This document shows, in pieces, positions 46,638-56,465 of a DNA stretch of 64,000 nucleotides (position 1 is the stretch's first letter; the number at the start of each line of letters is the position of its first letter). The translations under genes were made by a program, and so were the position numbers. This stretch comes from Piscirickettsiaceae bacterium (GTDB taxonomy: Bacteria; Pseudomonadota; Gammaproteobacteria; Nitrosococcales; Methylophagaceae), in NCBI GenBank assembly GCA_013215825.1, contig JABSQN010000004.1:62001-126000 (forward strand), read 5' to 3'. Below the pieces are notes generated by a model. That model searched no databases. It saw only the letters and a program-made list of their open reading frames with translations, and was not told the origin of the DNA.

Positions 46638-48692
46638 TTACTTCTTTTTATTCAATAGATCTCGAATATTCGACAAATGAGCTTTACCTCGCTCTTTTCG
46701 TTCTTCGGGGTCTACTTTCGTTTTTTCACTGGTCCAAATTAAGTCTTCGGCTGGTAACTCACGTAGAAAACGACTTTCATCACAGCTGACTTTTTCACCA
46801 TAGCGTTTGCGAGATGTTGCTAAAGTAAACGTTAAGCTTCGTTGTGCCCGCGTAATGCCCACATAAGCAAGACGTCGCTCTTCTTCAACATCATCTTCCT
46901 CAATACTAGTTCGATGAGGTAAGATTTCTTCTTCCATTCCTATAATAAACACATGAGGGAACTCTAACCCTTTCGCTGCATGCATTGTCATCAAACTAAC
47001 GGCATCTTCTTGGTTTTCATCGGCTTGACGTTCTAGTAAATCCATTAATACTAAGCGTGATGCAATATCACCAATACTTTTCTTTTCAGTATCTTTATCA
47101 ATAATTCGCTTAATCCAAAGCAAGAGTTCTTCAACATTTTCCATTCGTCTCAGTGCTTGTTCAGGATCCCCCATCACCTCTTCTAGCCACGCACGATAAT
47201 CAATTTCTTCAATCATGTCTCTGATTGTTTCCATTAAATCGCCGCGTTCAGCACGATCAGCAATGTCCACCAGCCATTTACTAAAATACTCTAAATGAGC
47301 CATGGCTTTAACACTAATCTTTTCAGCCAAGCCCATTTCAAAACAAGCACCAAACATACTTGTTTTACGCTCAGCAGCATAATTACCTAATGCTTGTAAT
47401 GTTGTCGCCCCAATACCTCGACGAGGCGTATTAATAACACGTAAAAAGGCATTGTCATCATCTTGGTTTGCCAATAAGCGTAGATACGCCATAATGTCTT
47501 TAACTTCAACTCGCGAGAAAAAGGATGTACCACCGGTTAATATATACGGTACATCATGTTCGCGTAAGATACGTTCAATTGGACGCGATTGATGGTTACT
47601 TCGGTACAATATTGCATAATCTTTGAATTCCGCATTATGTTTAAGCTTGTGATAAAGCAGTTCTGACACCACTTTTTCAGACTCATGAAATTCATCACGA
47701 CAACCAATAACACGAATAGGATCGCCTTCAGCGCGAGCACTCCATAATTTCTTCTCAAACACATGCGGATTATTACTGATCAGCTCATTGGCAACACGCA
47801 GAATACGCCCCATTGAACGATAATTCTGCTCAAGTTTAATTATGGTTAATCTAGGATAATCTTGCTGTAGTTGCACTAAGTTTTCAGGTTTTGCACCACG
47901 CCATGAATAGACTGACTGATCATCATCCCCCACCACGGTCAAGGCTTCACGAATACCCACTAATTGTTTTACCAGTTCATATTGACAACCATTAGTATCT
48001 TGATATTCATCCACCAGCAAATAATGAATTCGTGCCTGCCATTTCTTTAGAACATCGGGATGGTCTCTAAATAATTGCACGGGTTTCAAAATAAGATCAT
48101 CAAAATCAACTGCATTATAAGCCTGCAATGCAGCAACATAACGTTGATAGACTTTTGCAGCAGCCGCTTGCTGCTCATCTTCAACTATATTCATTGCTTG
48201 ATCAGGTGAAATTAGCTGATTTTTCCACTCAGATATTTGCCACTGACATTGCTCGGCATGTTCGCTATCGGCGGCAAAATCACGGCCCATTAAATCACGT
48301 AATACCGCTAGCGAATCTTGCTGATCAAAGATTGAAAACCCAGCACGATAGCCTAAATGATCAAATTCTTTACGCAGTATATTTAAGCCTAAGTTATGGA
48401 ACGTAGACACCATTAAACCGCGAGCCGATGAACCGCGTGATGCCATCAACTCAGCAACACGACTTTTCATTTCACGTGCGGCCTTATTAGTAAATGTCAC
48501 TGCGGCAATATTACGAGCAGCAATGCCACATTCCTCAATTAAATAGGCGATTTTACGTGTGATAACACGTGTTTTACCACTGCCAGCACCGGCTAAAACA
48601 AGTAAGGGTCCATCAATATGTCGTGCAGCTTCTCGCTGTTCTGGATTTAAATCTTTCATCAATATTTGATCTGTAATTCTCTGTTTTGACAT
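46638..48692 (-). CDS. rep: ATP-dependent DNA helicase Rep (UvrD-like superfamily 1)
   Basis: A 684-residue 3'-5' helicase. Motif I is LAGAGSGKTRVITRKIAYL, motif II VDEYQDTNGCQYELV, motif III DDDQSVYSWRGA and the final motif YVGITRAQRSL. The start may be Met-12 (MKDLNPEQREAARHI), which aligns with E. coli Rep. Rep displaces proteins ahead of the replisome. It converges with the YehS-like gene across 7 bp and follows comM. Confidence 0.95.
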   Translation of the reverse strand: MSKQRITDQILMKDLNPEQREAARHIDGPLLVLAGAGSGKTRVITRKIAYLIEECGIAARNIAAVTFTNKAAREMKSRVAELMASRGSSARGLMVSTFHNLGLNILRKEFDHLGYRAGFSIFDQQDSLAVLRDLMGRDFAADSEHAEQCQWQISEWKNQLISPDQAMNIVEDEQQAAAAKVYQRYVAALQAYNAVDFDDLILKPVQLFRDHPDVLKKWQARIHYLLVDEYQDTNGCQYELVKQLVGIREALTVVGDDDQSVYSWRGAKPENLVQLQQDYPRLTIIKLEQNYRSMGRILRVANELISNNPHVFEKKLWSARAEGDPIRVIGCRDEFHESEKVVSELLYHKLKHNAEFKDYAILYRSNHQSRPIERILREHDVPYILTGGTSFFSRVEVKDIMAYLRLLANQDDDNAFLRVINTPRRGIGATTLQALGNYAAERKTSMFGACFEMGLAEKISVKAMAHLEYFSKWLVDIADRAERGDLMETIRDMIEEIDYRAWLEEVMGDPEQALRRMENVEELLLWIKRIIDKDTEKKSIGDIASRLVLMDLLERQADENQEDAVSLMTMHAAKGLEFPHVFIIGMEEEILPHRTSIEEDDVEEERRLAYVGITRAQRSLTFTLATSRKRYGEKVSCDESRFLRELPAEDLIWTSEKTKVDPEERKERGKAHLSNIRDLLNKKK

Positions 48693-48720
48693 CCTCGCGT
48701 ATGCAAGAAGCCATATTTAT

Positions 48721-50226
48721 TTATGTCGTACGAGTATCCAGCCGGCGGTAACTGATCGCTTCACTAAGGTGTGGCGTTTGAATATTCTCTGAACCAGCCA
48801 AATCGGCAATCGTACGAGCTACCTTCAATATACGATGATAAGCTCGCGCAGATAAACCCAGTCGATTTATTGCTGTTTCTAATAGTTGATAATCATTGTC
48901 ACTTAATCTGCAATGAAGCTCTAACTCTTTATGTTCTAACAAATGGTTGGCCTTTCCTGCACGTTCTATTTGCCTTTTCCGTGCCATTACCACCCGTTCA
49001 CGCACTGTTGCGCTGTTCTCTTCTTGTTCATCTTCAGTAGCTGGTCGTAACATAGACTTAGCTACTGGTGGCACTTCAATCAGCATATCAATTCGGTCCA
49101 TCAATGGCCCTGATACTTTTGCCCGATAGCGTCTAACTTGCTCTTCTGTACAATGACATCGAGCTTGCCCTAAATAGCCACAAGGGCATGGGTTCATCGC
49201 AGTGACTAATTGAAACCGTGCTGGAAATTCAGCTTGTTGTGCCGCACGTGAAATAGTGATCTTGCCAGATTCTATCGGTTCACGCAGAACTTCTAATACT
49301 TTCCTATCAAATTCAGGTAGTTCGTCAAGGAACAAAACCCCATTGTGCGCTAAAGAGATCTCACCGGGTTTAGGCTGGCCTCCTCCTCCCACCATCGCCA
49401 CAGCCGAAGCTGTATGATGCGGCGTTCTAAAAGGTCGTTGTCGCCATTGTTCAACCTTGAAACCTTGTGATGATATTGAATGTACTGTTGCAGATTCTAC
49501 CGCTTCTTGTTCCGTCATTTCTGACAATATCCCTGGCAAGCGACTGGCCAACATCGTTTTACCAGTTCCCGGTGGCCCACTCATTAATAATGAATGATTT
49601 CCTGCAGCGGCAACTTCTAGTGCTCGCCTAGCATGTGTTTGCCCACGTACATCTGCAAGATCAGGATATTCAAGCTTTGTATTTTGTTCAGCCTTAGCAG
49701 TTAACTCAAGCGATTGTTGACCCGATAAATAAGCACAAATTTCCAATAAATGACTCGCAGATCGGCTGACTGCATTTTCAACCAAACTGGCTTCTTGTGC
49801 GTTACTGGCAGGTAATATCAACTCCCGCCCCAACGCGCTTGTTGCCAATATAGTAGGCAAAACACCACGCACCGAACGTAATTCTCCCGTTAAGCCTAAT
49901 TCACCAATAAATTCTTTGTCTTTTAATGCACTGGCTGGGATTTGTTCTGATGCAGCTAAAATTCCTAATGCAATGGGCAAATCAAATCGCCCACCTTCTT
50001 TCGGTAAATCAGCAGGTGCTAGATTGATAGTAATGCGTTGTTGTGGGAAAGTGAACTGCGAATTAATCAAAGCAGAACGAACGCGATCTTTACTTTCTTT
50101 TACTGCAGTCTCTGGCATTCCAACAATAGATAAGCTCGGCAATCCATTTGAGATATGCACTTCTACCGTCACTACTGGGGCATCAATACCGGTAATAGCG
50201 CGACTATACACTGTTGCAACACTCAT
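48721..50226 (-). CDS. comM: ComM/YifB family Mg-chelatase-like AAA+ ATPase
   Basis: A 501-residue branch-migration helicase. The N-terminal Lon-like S16 fold starts YSRAITGIDAPVVTVEVHISN. The AAA+ core has Walker A GPPGTGKTMLASRLPGIL and Walker B LFLDELPEF, and an inserted Cys cluster (PCPCGYLGQARCHCTEEQ). In naturally competent species ComM speeds integration of incoming DNA, but the gene is also common in non-competent bacteria. Confidence 0.95.
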   Translation of the reverse strand: MSVATVYSRAITGIDAPVVTVEVHISNGLPSLSIVGMPETAVKESKDRVRSALINSQFTFPQQRITINLAPADLPKEGGRFDLPIALGILAASEQIPASALKDKEFIGELGLTGELRSVRGVLPTILATSALGRELILPASNAQEASLVENAVSRSASHLLEICAYLSGQQSLELTAKAEQNTKLEYPDLADVRGQTHARRALEVAAAGNHSLLMSGPPGTGKTMLASRLPGILSEMTEQEAVESATVHSISSQGFKVEQWRQRPFRTPHHTASAVAMVGGGGQPKPGEISLAHNGVLFLDELPEFDRKVLEVLREPIESGKITISRAAQQAEFPARFQLVTAMNPCPCGYLGQARCHCTEEQVRRYRAKVSGPLMDRIDMLIEVPPVAKSMLRPATEDEQEENSATVRERVVMARKRQIERAGKANHLLEHKELELHCRLSDNDYQLLETAINRLGLSARAYHRILKVARTIADLAGSENIQTPHLSEAISYRRLDTRTT

Positions 50227-50262
50227 ATTAACAAGTCCCTGTTTTATGACAAAATCAGAATG

Positions 50263-50577
50263 TTAATCTAAATAAGAACAACAATAATCTGCTAATTTCG
50301 TTACTTTTAAATCAAAGGATGAATTAGCGGGCACGTTAAACGACTCGCCACCGTTAATGGCAAGCCACTCATCGGTGCCATCAATACGATATGTTAATTC
50401 ACCTGCCATGATTTCCATTAACTCTGCTTTTTCAGTACCAAAGGTATAATCACCCACCATCATAATTCCTAGCGTTTTAACGGTGCCATCAGCAAAAGTG
50501 ACTGCACGGCTGGTGACATTACCATCAAAATAGACATTCGCTTCACGGGTGATTGTTACATTATTAAATTCAGACAT
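50263..50577 (-). CDS. ppnP: Pyrimidine/purine nucleoside phosphorylase PpnP (DUF1255)
   Basis: A 104-residue single-domain cupin. The beta-rich core (MVGDYTFGTEKAELMEIMAGEL, then GESFNVPANSSFDLKV) matches YaiE/PpnP proteins, which phosphorylyse many nucleosides to free base and ribose 1-phosphate. Length is the family norm. It is followed by comM after 36 bp. Confidence 0.93.
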   Translation of the reverse strand: MSEFNNVTITREANVYFDGNVTSRAVTFADGTVKTLGIMMVGDYTFGTEKAELMEIMAGELTYRIDGTDEWLAINGGESFNVPANSSFDLKVTKLADYCCSYLD

Positions 50578-50583
50578 TCTTGC

Positions 50584-50835
50584 TTAACTCTCTTTATTAC
50601 TTGTTTCTAATTCAGTGACTCGCTTTTCTAGCGTTTCTAATTTTTCACGTGTGCGATGCAACACTTGAGTTTGCACATCAAACTCTTCTCGCGTCACCAA
50701 ATCTAATTTGGAAAAAGTAGCACTTAATGCAGCACGGATATTCTTCTCAACATCCTCTTGCATCGTCGAAAAACCGGATGGCAAGGCACTACTTAGACTA
50801 TTAACCACATCTTCAATTTTTTTAGCATCTAGCAT
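50584..50835 (-). CDS. ubiK: Ubiquinone biosynthesis accessory factor UbiK
   Basis: An 83-residue protein of the YqiC/BMFP family. An amphipathic N-terminal helix (LDAKKIEDVVNSLSSALPSG) precedes a C-terminal coiled coil (TREKLETLEKRVTELE). UbiK helps the UbiJ-linked Ubi metabolon make ubiquinone. It precedes ppnP with a 6-bp gap and may share its transcript. Confidence 0.9.
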   Translation of the reverse strand: MLDAKKIEDVVNSLSSALPSGFSTMQEDVEKNIRAALSATFSKLDLVTREEFDVQTQVLHRTREKLETLEKRVTELETSNKES

Positions 50836-51016
50836 TTTTAATTCCTCTTACTTAGTACCTATCATTCTACGTTAAAGTAGCTTAAATATCAGCTAGCTTC
50901 TGTGACTCCTGACTACAGCTCTCGAAGTGACAAAGACAATCTGCTCTCTAAAAAATGGCATATTCTATGCTTGTTAAACGTATAGGATTAAATTTCTACT
51001 GCGGAGGTAGCAAGCT
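50836..51016. other. Short promoter region of the ubiK side
   Basis: This 180-bp gap must hold the divergent starts of ubiK and of a small plus-strand frame. No strong consensus promoter was identified. A clear GGAGG lies at 51003-51007. Confidence 0.3.
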
Positions 51017-51193
51017 ATGATAAAAAGTCAATCTATCCAAAGTCATCCGAATGATTCACACCAATCTCCAATGAATATTCATGTAAAGAGATCAAAGATA
51101 ACCATGTCAACTATTGGTAAGAATCAATATTCTAATAATGACCGCTGGGCAAAAACGATACGACTGTATCACGACTGTTTAATTTGTCATTAA
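51017..51193 (+). CDS. Possible 58-residue protein ending in a CxxCH motif
   Basis: An ATG at 51017 with GGAGG ten bases upstream opens a 58-codon frame. It is basic and Ser/Asn/His-rich (MIKSQSIQSHPNDSHQSP), with no signal peptide or membrane span, and ends in CLICH. That motif binds haem in c-type cytochromes, but without export here it is more likely coincidence or a metal site. It overlaps the recD stop by four bases. The ribosome-binding site is the main support. Confidence 0.35.
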   Translation: MIKSQSIQSHPNDSHQSPMNIHVKRSKITMSTIGKNQYSNNDRWAKTIRLYHDCLICH

Positions 51194-52917
51194 AAAGACA
51201 ATAAATTTGCCAAACCTGTTTCTCGTTGATGTTGGCTTGTCACTGTTTGGTGCAAGATCATATCGCTACTAAATAAGCTTATTTTCTTCTTGGCTCTAGT
51301 CACTGCGGTATAAAGAAGCTCACGGTTTAATAATGCGGTTTCTTCTTCTGGCAATAACACACAAACGGTATCAAACTCAGAACCTTGGCTCTTATGGATT
51401 GTCATAGCAAACACAGTTTCATGAGTAGGCAAGCGGTTTAGCGCTACCCATCTAAGCCCAGTATCACTCAAAAAACAGGCCTGTAAAACACCGTGTTCAT
51501 TATATAAAAGTAAGCCTACATCACCATTGAATAATCGTTGCTGATAGTCATTTTTCACCACCATAATGGGCCGACCATGATAGAAGGTTTGATTGGTTTT
51601 CCAGCCTTGTTTTAGCAAATTCGTTTCAATTAGTTTATTCACGCTAGTGACAGATTGAGGCCCCTGTTTTAAGGCAGACAACACTCGATACTGTTCAAAT
51701 AATTGCAGGCAAACTGATGCCTCTTTATTCGCTTTTATTGCTGAAAAATACGCTTGGTAACCTTGCATTACATACTGTTGAATAGTATTGGCATCACATT
51801 GCTGTTGCCAAATATCAGCGTTATTCAACACATCATAAACTGTATTTATTTCGCCAGACTTGACCGCCTCTGCTAACTGCCCTATTTCACTTTCTTTATC
51901 GAATCGATAGCTATGTTGTAATAACACAATACTATCCCTTAGATTGTTGTCTTCATCTGTTGTTACTGATAATGAAAGTCCTGTCATTTCCTGTGCCGTT
52001 TGACAGAATGTTGCTGAAAAGTGGCTACCGTAGTCACATAAATTGGCTAATACAGCCCCTGATTCAACCGAGGCAAGCTGCTGGCTATCTCCTAATAATA
52101 TTATTCGCGCCTTATCAGGCAAAGCCTGCATAAGTTTTGCCATCAAACTAATATCAATCATCGATGCTTCATCAATAATAAGCACATCAACGGGCAAGGG
52201 TTGTTGTGAATTATATCGACCATTTTCATTATGCGCGTTAATACCCAATAAACGGTGTAAGGTTTTAGCTTCTAATGATGTGCGACCTTGCTCAGAAATC
52301 GCCTGTTGCAATCTCGCGGCCGCCTTGCCTGTTGGCGCAGCTAATGCAATACTTAAACTTGGATCTTGAGCGTGTAGCATCTGTAACAATCGTAAAACAA
52401 TGGTTGTTTTACCAGTTCCTGGCCCACCAGAAATCACGCTGAACTGACGTGTTAATGCCATTAATACCGCTATTTTTTGCCAATCAATTCCAGTTTGTTG
52501 ACTAGGCCATGCAGCAAAGTCATCCTTTAATTGTTGTGGATTAATTAGCTCTATCGACTGGCATCGCTTAATAATGGCATTAGCAACATGCTGTTCATCT
52601 AACCAATATCGATATAAATATACACGTCCATCATCGGTCAAAATCAGTGGGGTATATTCACCCTCTTTTCCCACCACCACGCTTTGTCGAAGTCGTTGTT
52701 TCCACCCATCAATATCAGGATAATCGAGTAGTTCACGACCTTGAACCTGTTGCAAATTCAAACATACATGACCCTGTGAAACTGCATCAGTCACTAAGGC
52801 GGCTGTCATTGCGATGATGTCATCATCAGAACCATCTAAGCGTGCAATAAAGCGGGAGAACTGACAGGCTAATTCACTAAAACCAGCTTGTCTCAATGTT
52901 TTTTCATTCGCATTCAT
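51190..52917 (-). CDS. recD: Exodeoxyribonuclease V subunit alpha (RecD)
   Basis: A 575-residue 5'-3' helicase subunit of RecBCD. Walker A is SGGPGTGKTTIVLRLL, motif II is VDVLIIDEASMID, and the C-terminal MTIHKSQGSEFDTV with LLYTAVTRAKKKISLF closes the helicase core. RecBCD processes double-strand DNA ends for recombination and degrades foreign DNA. It overlaps recB by one base. Confidence 0.95.
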   Translation of the reverse strand: MNANEKTLRQAGFSELACQFSRFIARLDGSDDDIIAMTAALVTDAVSQGHVCLNLQQVQGRELLDYPDIDGWKQRLRQSVVVGKEGEYTPLILTDDGRVYLYRYWLDEQHVANAIIKRCQSIELINPQQLKDDFAAWPSQQTGIDWQKIAVLMALTRQFSVISGGPGTGKTTIVLRLLQMLHAQDPSLSIALAAPTGKAAARLQQAISEQGRTSLEAKTLHRLLGINAHNENGRYNSQQPLPVDVLIIDEASMIDISLMAKLMQALPDKARIILLGDSQQLASVESGAVLANLCDYGSHFSATFCQTAQEMTGLSLSVTTDEDNNLRDSIVLLQHSYRFDKESEIGQLAEAVKSGEINTVYDVLNNADIWQQQCDANTIQQYVMQGYQAYFSAIKANKEASVCLQLFEQYRVLSALKQGPQSVTSVNKLIETNLLKQGWKTNQTFYHGRPIMVVKNDYQQRLFNGDVGLLLYNEHGVLQACFLSDTGLRWVALNRLPTHETVFAMTIHKSQGSEFDTVCVLLPEEETALLNRELLYTAVTRAKKKISLFSSDMILHQTVTSQHQRETGLANLLSF

Positions 52918-55900
52918 TATGATGTTCCCTGCAAACAGCGATCTAACTGATCAAGCAATTCTATATCCGGTTTATCGTAGAAGATACCCGCCCGATTCCA
53001 ATCAGGATGCATTCCTCGAATAAATAGATAATAAACGCCACCGAGATGCTGTTCTGGATCATAATCAGGCAATCTCAGACGTAAATATCGGTGCAACGCT
53101 AAGCTGTAAATAAGATATTGCAAGGGATAATCATGTGCCACCATGGCGTCAGCAAGCCAATCTGATTGGTAATTACCCTCCGTATTTCCTAAATGATTCG
53201 ACTTATAATCCACCACATAAAAACGACCTTGATGCTCAAATACCAAGTCAATAAAGCCTTTCATAAAGCCGCTTATTGTGGTGAAGCGTAATCGTTCTAT
53301 CACCCTCGCCAAAGGTGAATCTTCTGCTAATAATGGCAATAATTGTTGCTGTAGGCGATTGACTGATAAGTTATTAATTGGGAAGTAAAACTCTAATTCA
53401 TCCAAACGCTGTGCCGTGTGTAATTGCCCTAATGTTAAGCCTGATTGATTTAAGGGTGTTGCCAGCACTTCATTCATCCATTGGCAAGCCACCGCTGTCC
53501 ATTTTTCATCAAAGCCATATTGTAATAAGGTTTTCTCCACCAGCTCTTCCATTGCCTGCAAATCTTGGCTAGAAAAATCCCACACTTCAAACAAGGCGTG
53601 TAAACAGGTACCGGCTTGTGCACCCCGTGGGAATGAGAATCTATCAAGACCTTTAGTCACGCTGACTACCGTCGGTATTTGATTCGCTTGAGCATCATAA
53701 TCTGGCAACTCAGCATCATAACCATGCGCCAGTGCACTAAAGCTACTAATACGCCAAGGGACTTGAATATCGCCGTTAAATTCTCTCTCAGCAAGGCAAT
53801 GCTTCTGTTGATTATTTACTTGATATTGAACCGTATTTTGCTCAGTAATTATAGTAACCGAAATAGGATGACGTTCAGCTAAAACCATTAAATCCTGTTT
53901 CATTTCCTCATTCTGCACCTCACTCAAATTAGGGTGAAGTAAACTGAATAAGGCAGAATCACTAACATGCTGACCTGTTTGATATTTAGCGGCGCCCCAA
54001 ACAATCACACAACGCTCTCTAGCTCGCGTTAATGCCACATACAATAATCGCAAGTCTTCTGCCCGTTCTTCCAGCGTTATGCTAGCAGCAACCTCACTTA
54101 TCATTGGCTCTGCAAAAGTAGCACAGGCATTATTCTCATCGTCTCCATCATGAAACGTGAGTACGTCATTCTTCTCTGAACGTAAATTAACATCCCACAA
54201 AAATGGACAAAAAACGATGGGATATTCCAAGCCCTTACTTTTGTGAATGGTGATTATCTTGACCAGTTGCTCATCACTTTCTAAGCGTAATTGAGCAGAT
54301 TCATCATTTGGATCAATTGACTCAATATGCCGTGTTAACCAATTTAATACCGCTTCAATGCCTTCATTTTGATGACGACATTGTTCTTGTATCAGTTCAG
54401 ACAAATGCAATAAATTAGTCAATTGTCGCTCGCCATTTGGCAAACTTAATAAACGCTGTTGCGCCGATATTGTCGTCATCAGCTCTCTGAACACTCGCAT
54501 AAACCCATGCTGTTGCCATATTTGATGTAAGGTAACAAATACATCTAATTGCGCATGCCAACGTGTGGCATCTTGCTGTAATTCGTATAATTCTTGGGCA
54601 TTCAAACCCCATAAATTAGTTGCCAGAGCCGATGTCACACGCGCTTCATTATTAGGCTCGGCAATCGCGGATAAAAGTCGCACCAGCATCTGCGATTCAT
54701 CTGAATTAAATACATTATCCGTACCTTGGCGCACACTATTAACGCCGCGCTCCTGCAAGGCTTGTTGTATTGCACTACCTTGCCGATGATTTCGCACCAG
54801 CACCGCAATATCACCGCCAGTTACAGCATGCGCTTGCTTTGTTTTATCATCGATTAACACGGCCTTATTCTGCTCGGCTAAATTCAATAAGCGGGCAATC
54901 TCATCGGCAGTGACAGTCGCTGTAATAGTACTTAATTCTTTTTTAGTATGGGGTTTAGTACTTGAATCAGCCCACATAAACTGTAACGGGTCCGCAGAGC
55001 CTTCATCAACAATGAGCGTAGCATTATCATCACGTGCCGCACCAACAGAATGAAAAGGAATATCTTGATAAATAAAGGGCTCAGATTTATTTTCAAACAG
55101 TGCGTTCACGGCGGTGACTAAATTAGGGTGAGAACGCCAATTGGTCATCAAGGTATATTCGTTTTCAGCCCGAGACTTTGCCTTTAAATAGGTAAATATA
55201 TCCGCACCACGAAAACTATAGATTGCCTGTTTCGGATCACCCACTAAAAATGTAGGCAAGCCGCTATCGGCATAAATACGGCTAAAGCTGGCATATTGAA
55301 TCGGATCAGTATCTTGAAACTCATCAATCAATGCCGCTTGATATTGCTGACGAATTTCAGCCACCAACCAATCACCTCGGTCACTGTTTAAAGCATGTTC
55401 TAGATTCAGCAATAAATCATCATACGACTGCACTTGTTGCTGCATTTTTTGTTCTGGTACATTCTTTTGTAAATACTGTAATAGACTCAATCGTAAGCGT
55501 TGGTGTTGCAGTTCTTGCGCCTTTTTCAAAAACGTATGCTGCTCTAAAAGCAACTCACAAGCGGACCAAAAGTTTAACTCAGGTAACGTTTGCCCCTTCT
55601 TTAAAGCGCCCTCTAATATTCCCTGTGTAAATTTCTCAAAGCCATCAGACAATCTGGCTGGCATTGTTGATTCCAACATTAACATCAATGCGATCAACCA
55701 CTTTTCAACACTGGCTTGTCGATATTTATTACCGTTTAATAATGCCTTGTTTCGTAATGTCCCTATTACGTGATCTTGCTCTTTTTTCCAATGCCTTTTA
55801 ACGTGCTCAAACTGACTTTCAGCCAACTCAGCATAACGAGAGGCATCCATTTCTGGCACAGGCATACACTGTATATAAGGCTTGCCAACTAAGTTGCGAA

Positions 55901-56465
55901 TTGATTTCAATAAACCTTCCGGGCTTTCCCTTTTGGACACCAAATAAGCCACAAAGTCCTTATCAGCCAACGTGACTTCACGCCGCCAGAAATCATCAGT
56001 CATTGATTGTAATAAGGCCTGATCATCACCAATCAATTCAAGTTCAAAACGTAAACCACTTTCAAAGGCAAAGTCACCCAATACGCGTTGGCAAAAACCA
56101 TGGATCGTAAAAATAGCCGCTTCATCAAAACTCTGAATAGCCCGCATCAATTTATGACTAGTTAAACGAATTTCTTCTGGCTCAATCAGTGTTTTTAAGT
56201 TGTCACGTTCATCGGGGGCTTTTAATAAATCATCACGTGCATCAACTAATTTCTGACGTAATCGCTCACGCAACTCCTCCGTTGCCGCACGGGTATAAGT
56301 CACCACCAAGATCTGATCGACAGTTAAACTTTCACCCGCCTCGTTTGGCTCTAGCAGCAATCGTAAATATAACTCTGCCAGTGTGTAAGTTTTACCCGTG
56401 CCCGCACTAGCTTCGATTAGATTTAAGCCTTTTAATAAAACTGTTCCAGCATCGAATTTACTCAT
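52917..56465 (-). CDS. recB: Exodeoxyribonuclease V subunit beta (RecB)
   Basis: A 1182-residue 3'-5' helicase and nuclease. Walker A EASAGTGKTYTLAELYLRLL starts at about residue 17; motif II is ALIDEFQDTDPIQY and VGDPKQAIYSFRGADI follows. The C-terminal nuclease domain keeps GFMKGFIDLVFE and the VVDYKSNHLG motif, so both activities look intact. It overlaps recC by four bases. Confidence 0.97.
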   Translation of the reverse strand: MSKFDAGTVLLKGLNLIEASAGTGKTYTLAELYLRLLLEPNEAGESLTVDQILVVTYTRAATEELRERLRQKLVDARDDLLKAPDERDNLKTLIEPEEIRLTSHKLMRAIQSFDEAAIFTIHGFCQRVLGDFAFESGLRFELELIGDDQALLQSMTDDFWRREVTLADKDFVAYLVSKRESPEGLLKSIRNLVGKPYIQCMPVPEMDASRYAELAESQFEHVKRHWKKEQDHVIGTLRNKALLNGNKYRQASVEKWLIALMLMLESTMPARLSDGFEKFTQGILEGALKKGQTLPELNFWSACELLLEQHTFLKKAQELQHQRLRLSLLQYLQKNVPEQKMQQQVQSYDDLLLNLEHALNSDRGDWLVAEIRQQYQAALIDEFQDTDPIQYASFSRIYADSGLPTFLVGDPKQAIYSFRGADIFTYLKAKSRAENEYTLMTNWRSHPNLVTAVNALFENKSEPFIYQDIPFHSVGAARDDNATLIVDEGSADPLQFMWADSSTKPHTKKELSTITATVTADEIARLLNLAEQNKAVLIDDKTKQAHAVTGGDIAVLVRNHRQGSAIQQALQERGVNSVRQGTDNVFNSDESQMLVRLLSAIAEPNNEARVTSALATNLWGLNAQELYELQQDATRWHAQLDVFVTLHQIWQQHGFMRVFRELMTTISAQQRLLSLPNGERQLTNLLHLSELIQEQCRHQNEGIEAVLNWLTRHIESIDPNDESAQLRLESDEQLVKIITIHKSKGLEYPIVFCPFLWDVNLRSEKNDVLTFHDGDDENNACATFAEPMISEVAASITLEERAEDLRLLYVALTRARERCVIVWGAAKYQTGQHVSDSALFSLLHPNLSEVQNEEMKQDLMVLAERHPISVTIITEQNTVQYQVNNQQKHCLAEREFNGDIQVPWRISSFSALAHGYDAELPDYDAQANQIPTVVSVTKGLDRFSFPRGAQAGTCLHALFEVWDFSSQDLQAMEELVEKTLLQYGFDEKWTAVACQWMNEVLATPLNQSGLTLGQLHTAQRLDELEFYFPINNLSVNRLQQQLLPLLAEDSPLARVIERLRFTTISGFMKGFIDLVFEHQGRFYVVDYKSNHLGNTEGNYQSDWLADAMVAHDYPLQYLIYSLALHRYLRLRLPDYDPEQHLGGVYYLFIRGMHPDWNRAGIFYDKPDIELLDQLDRCLQGTS

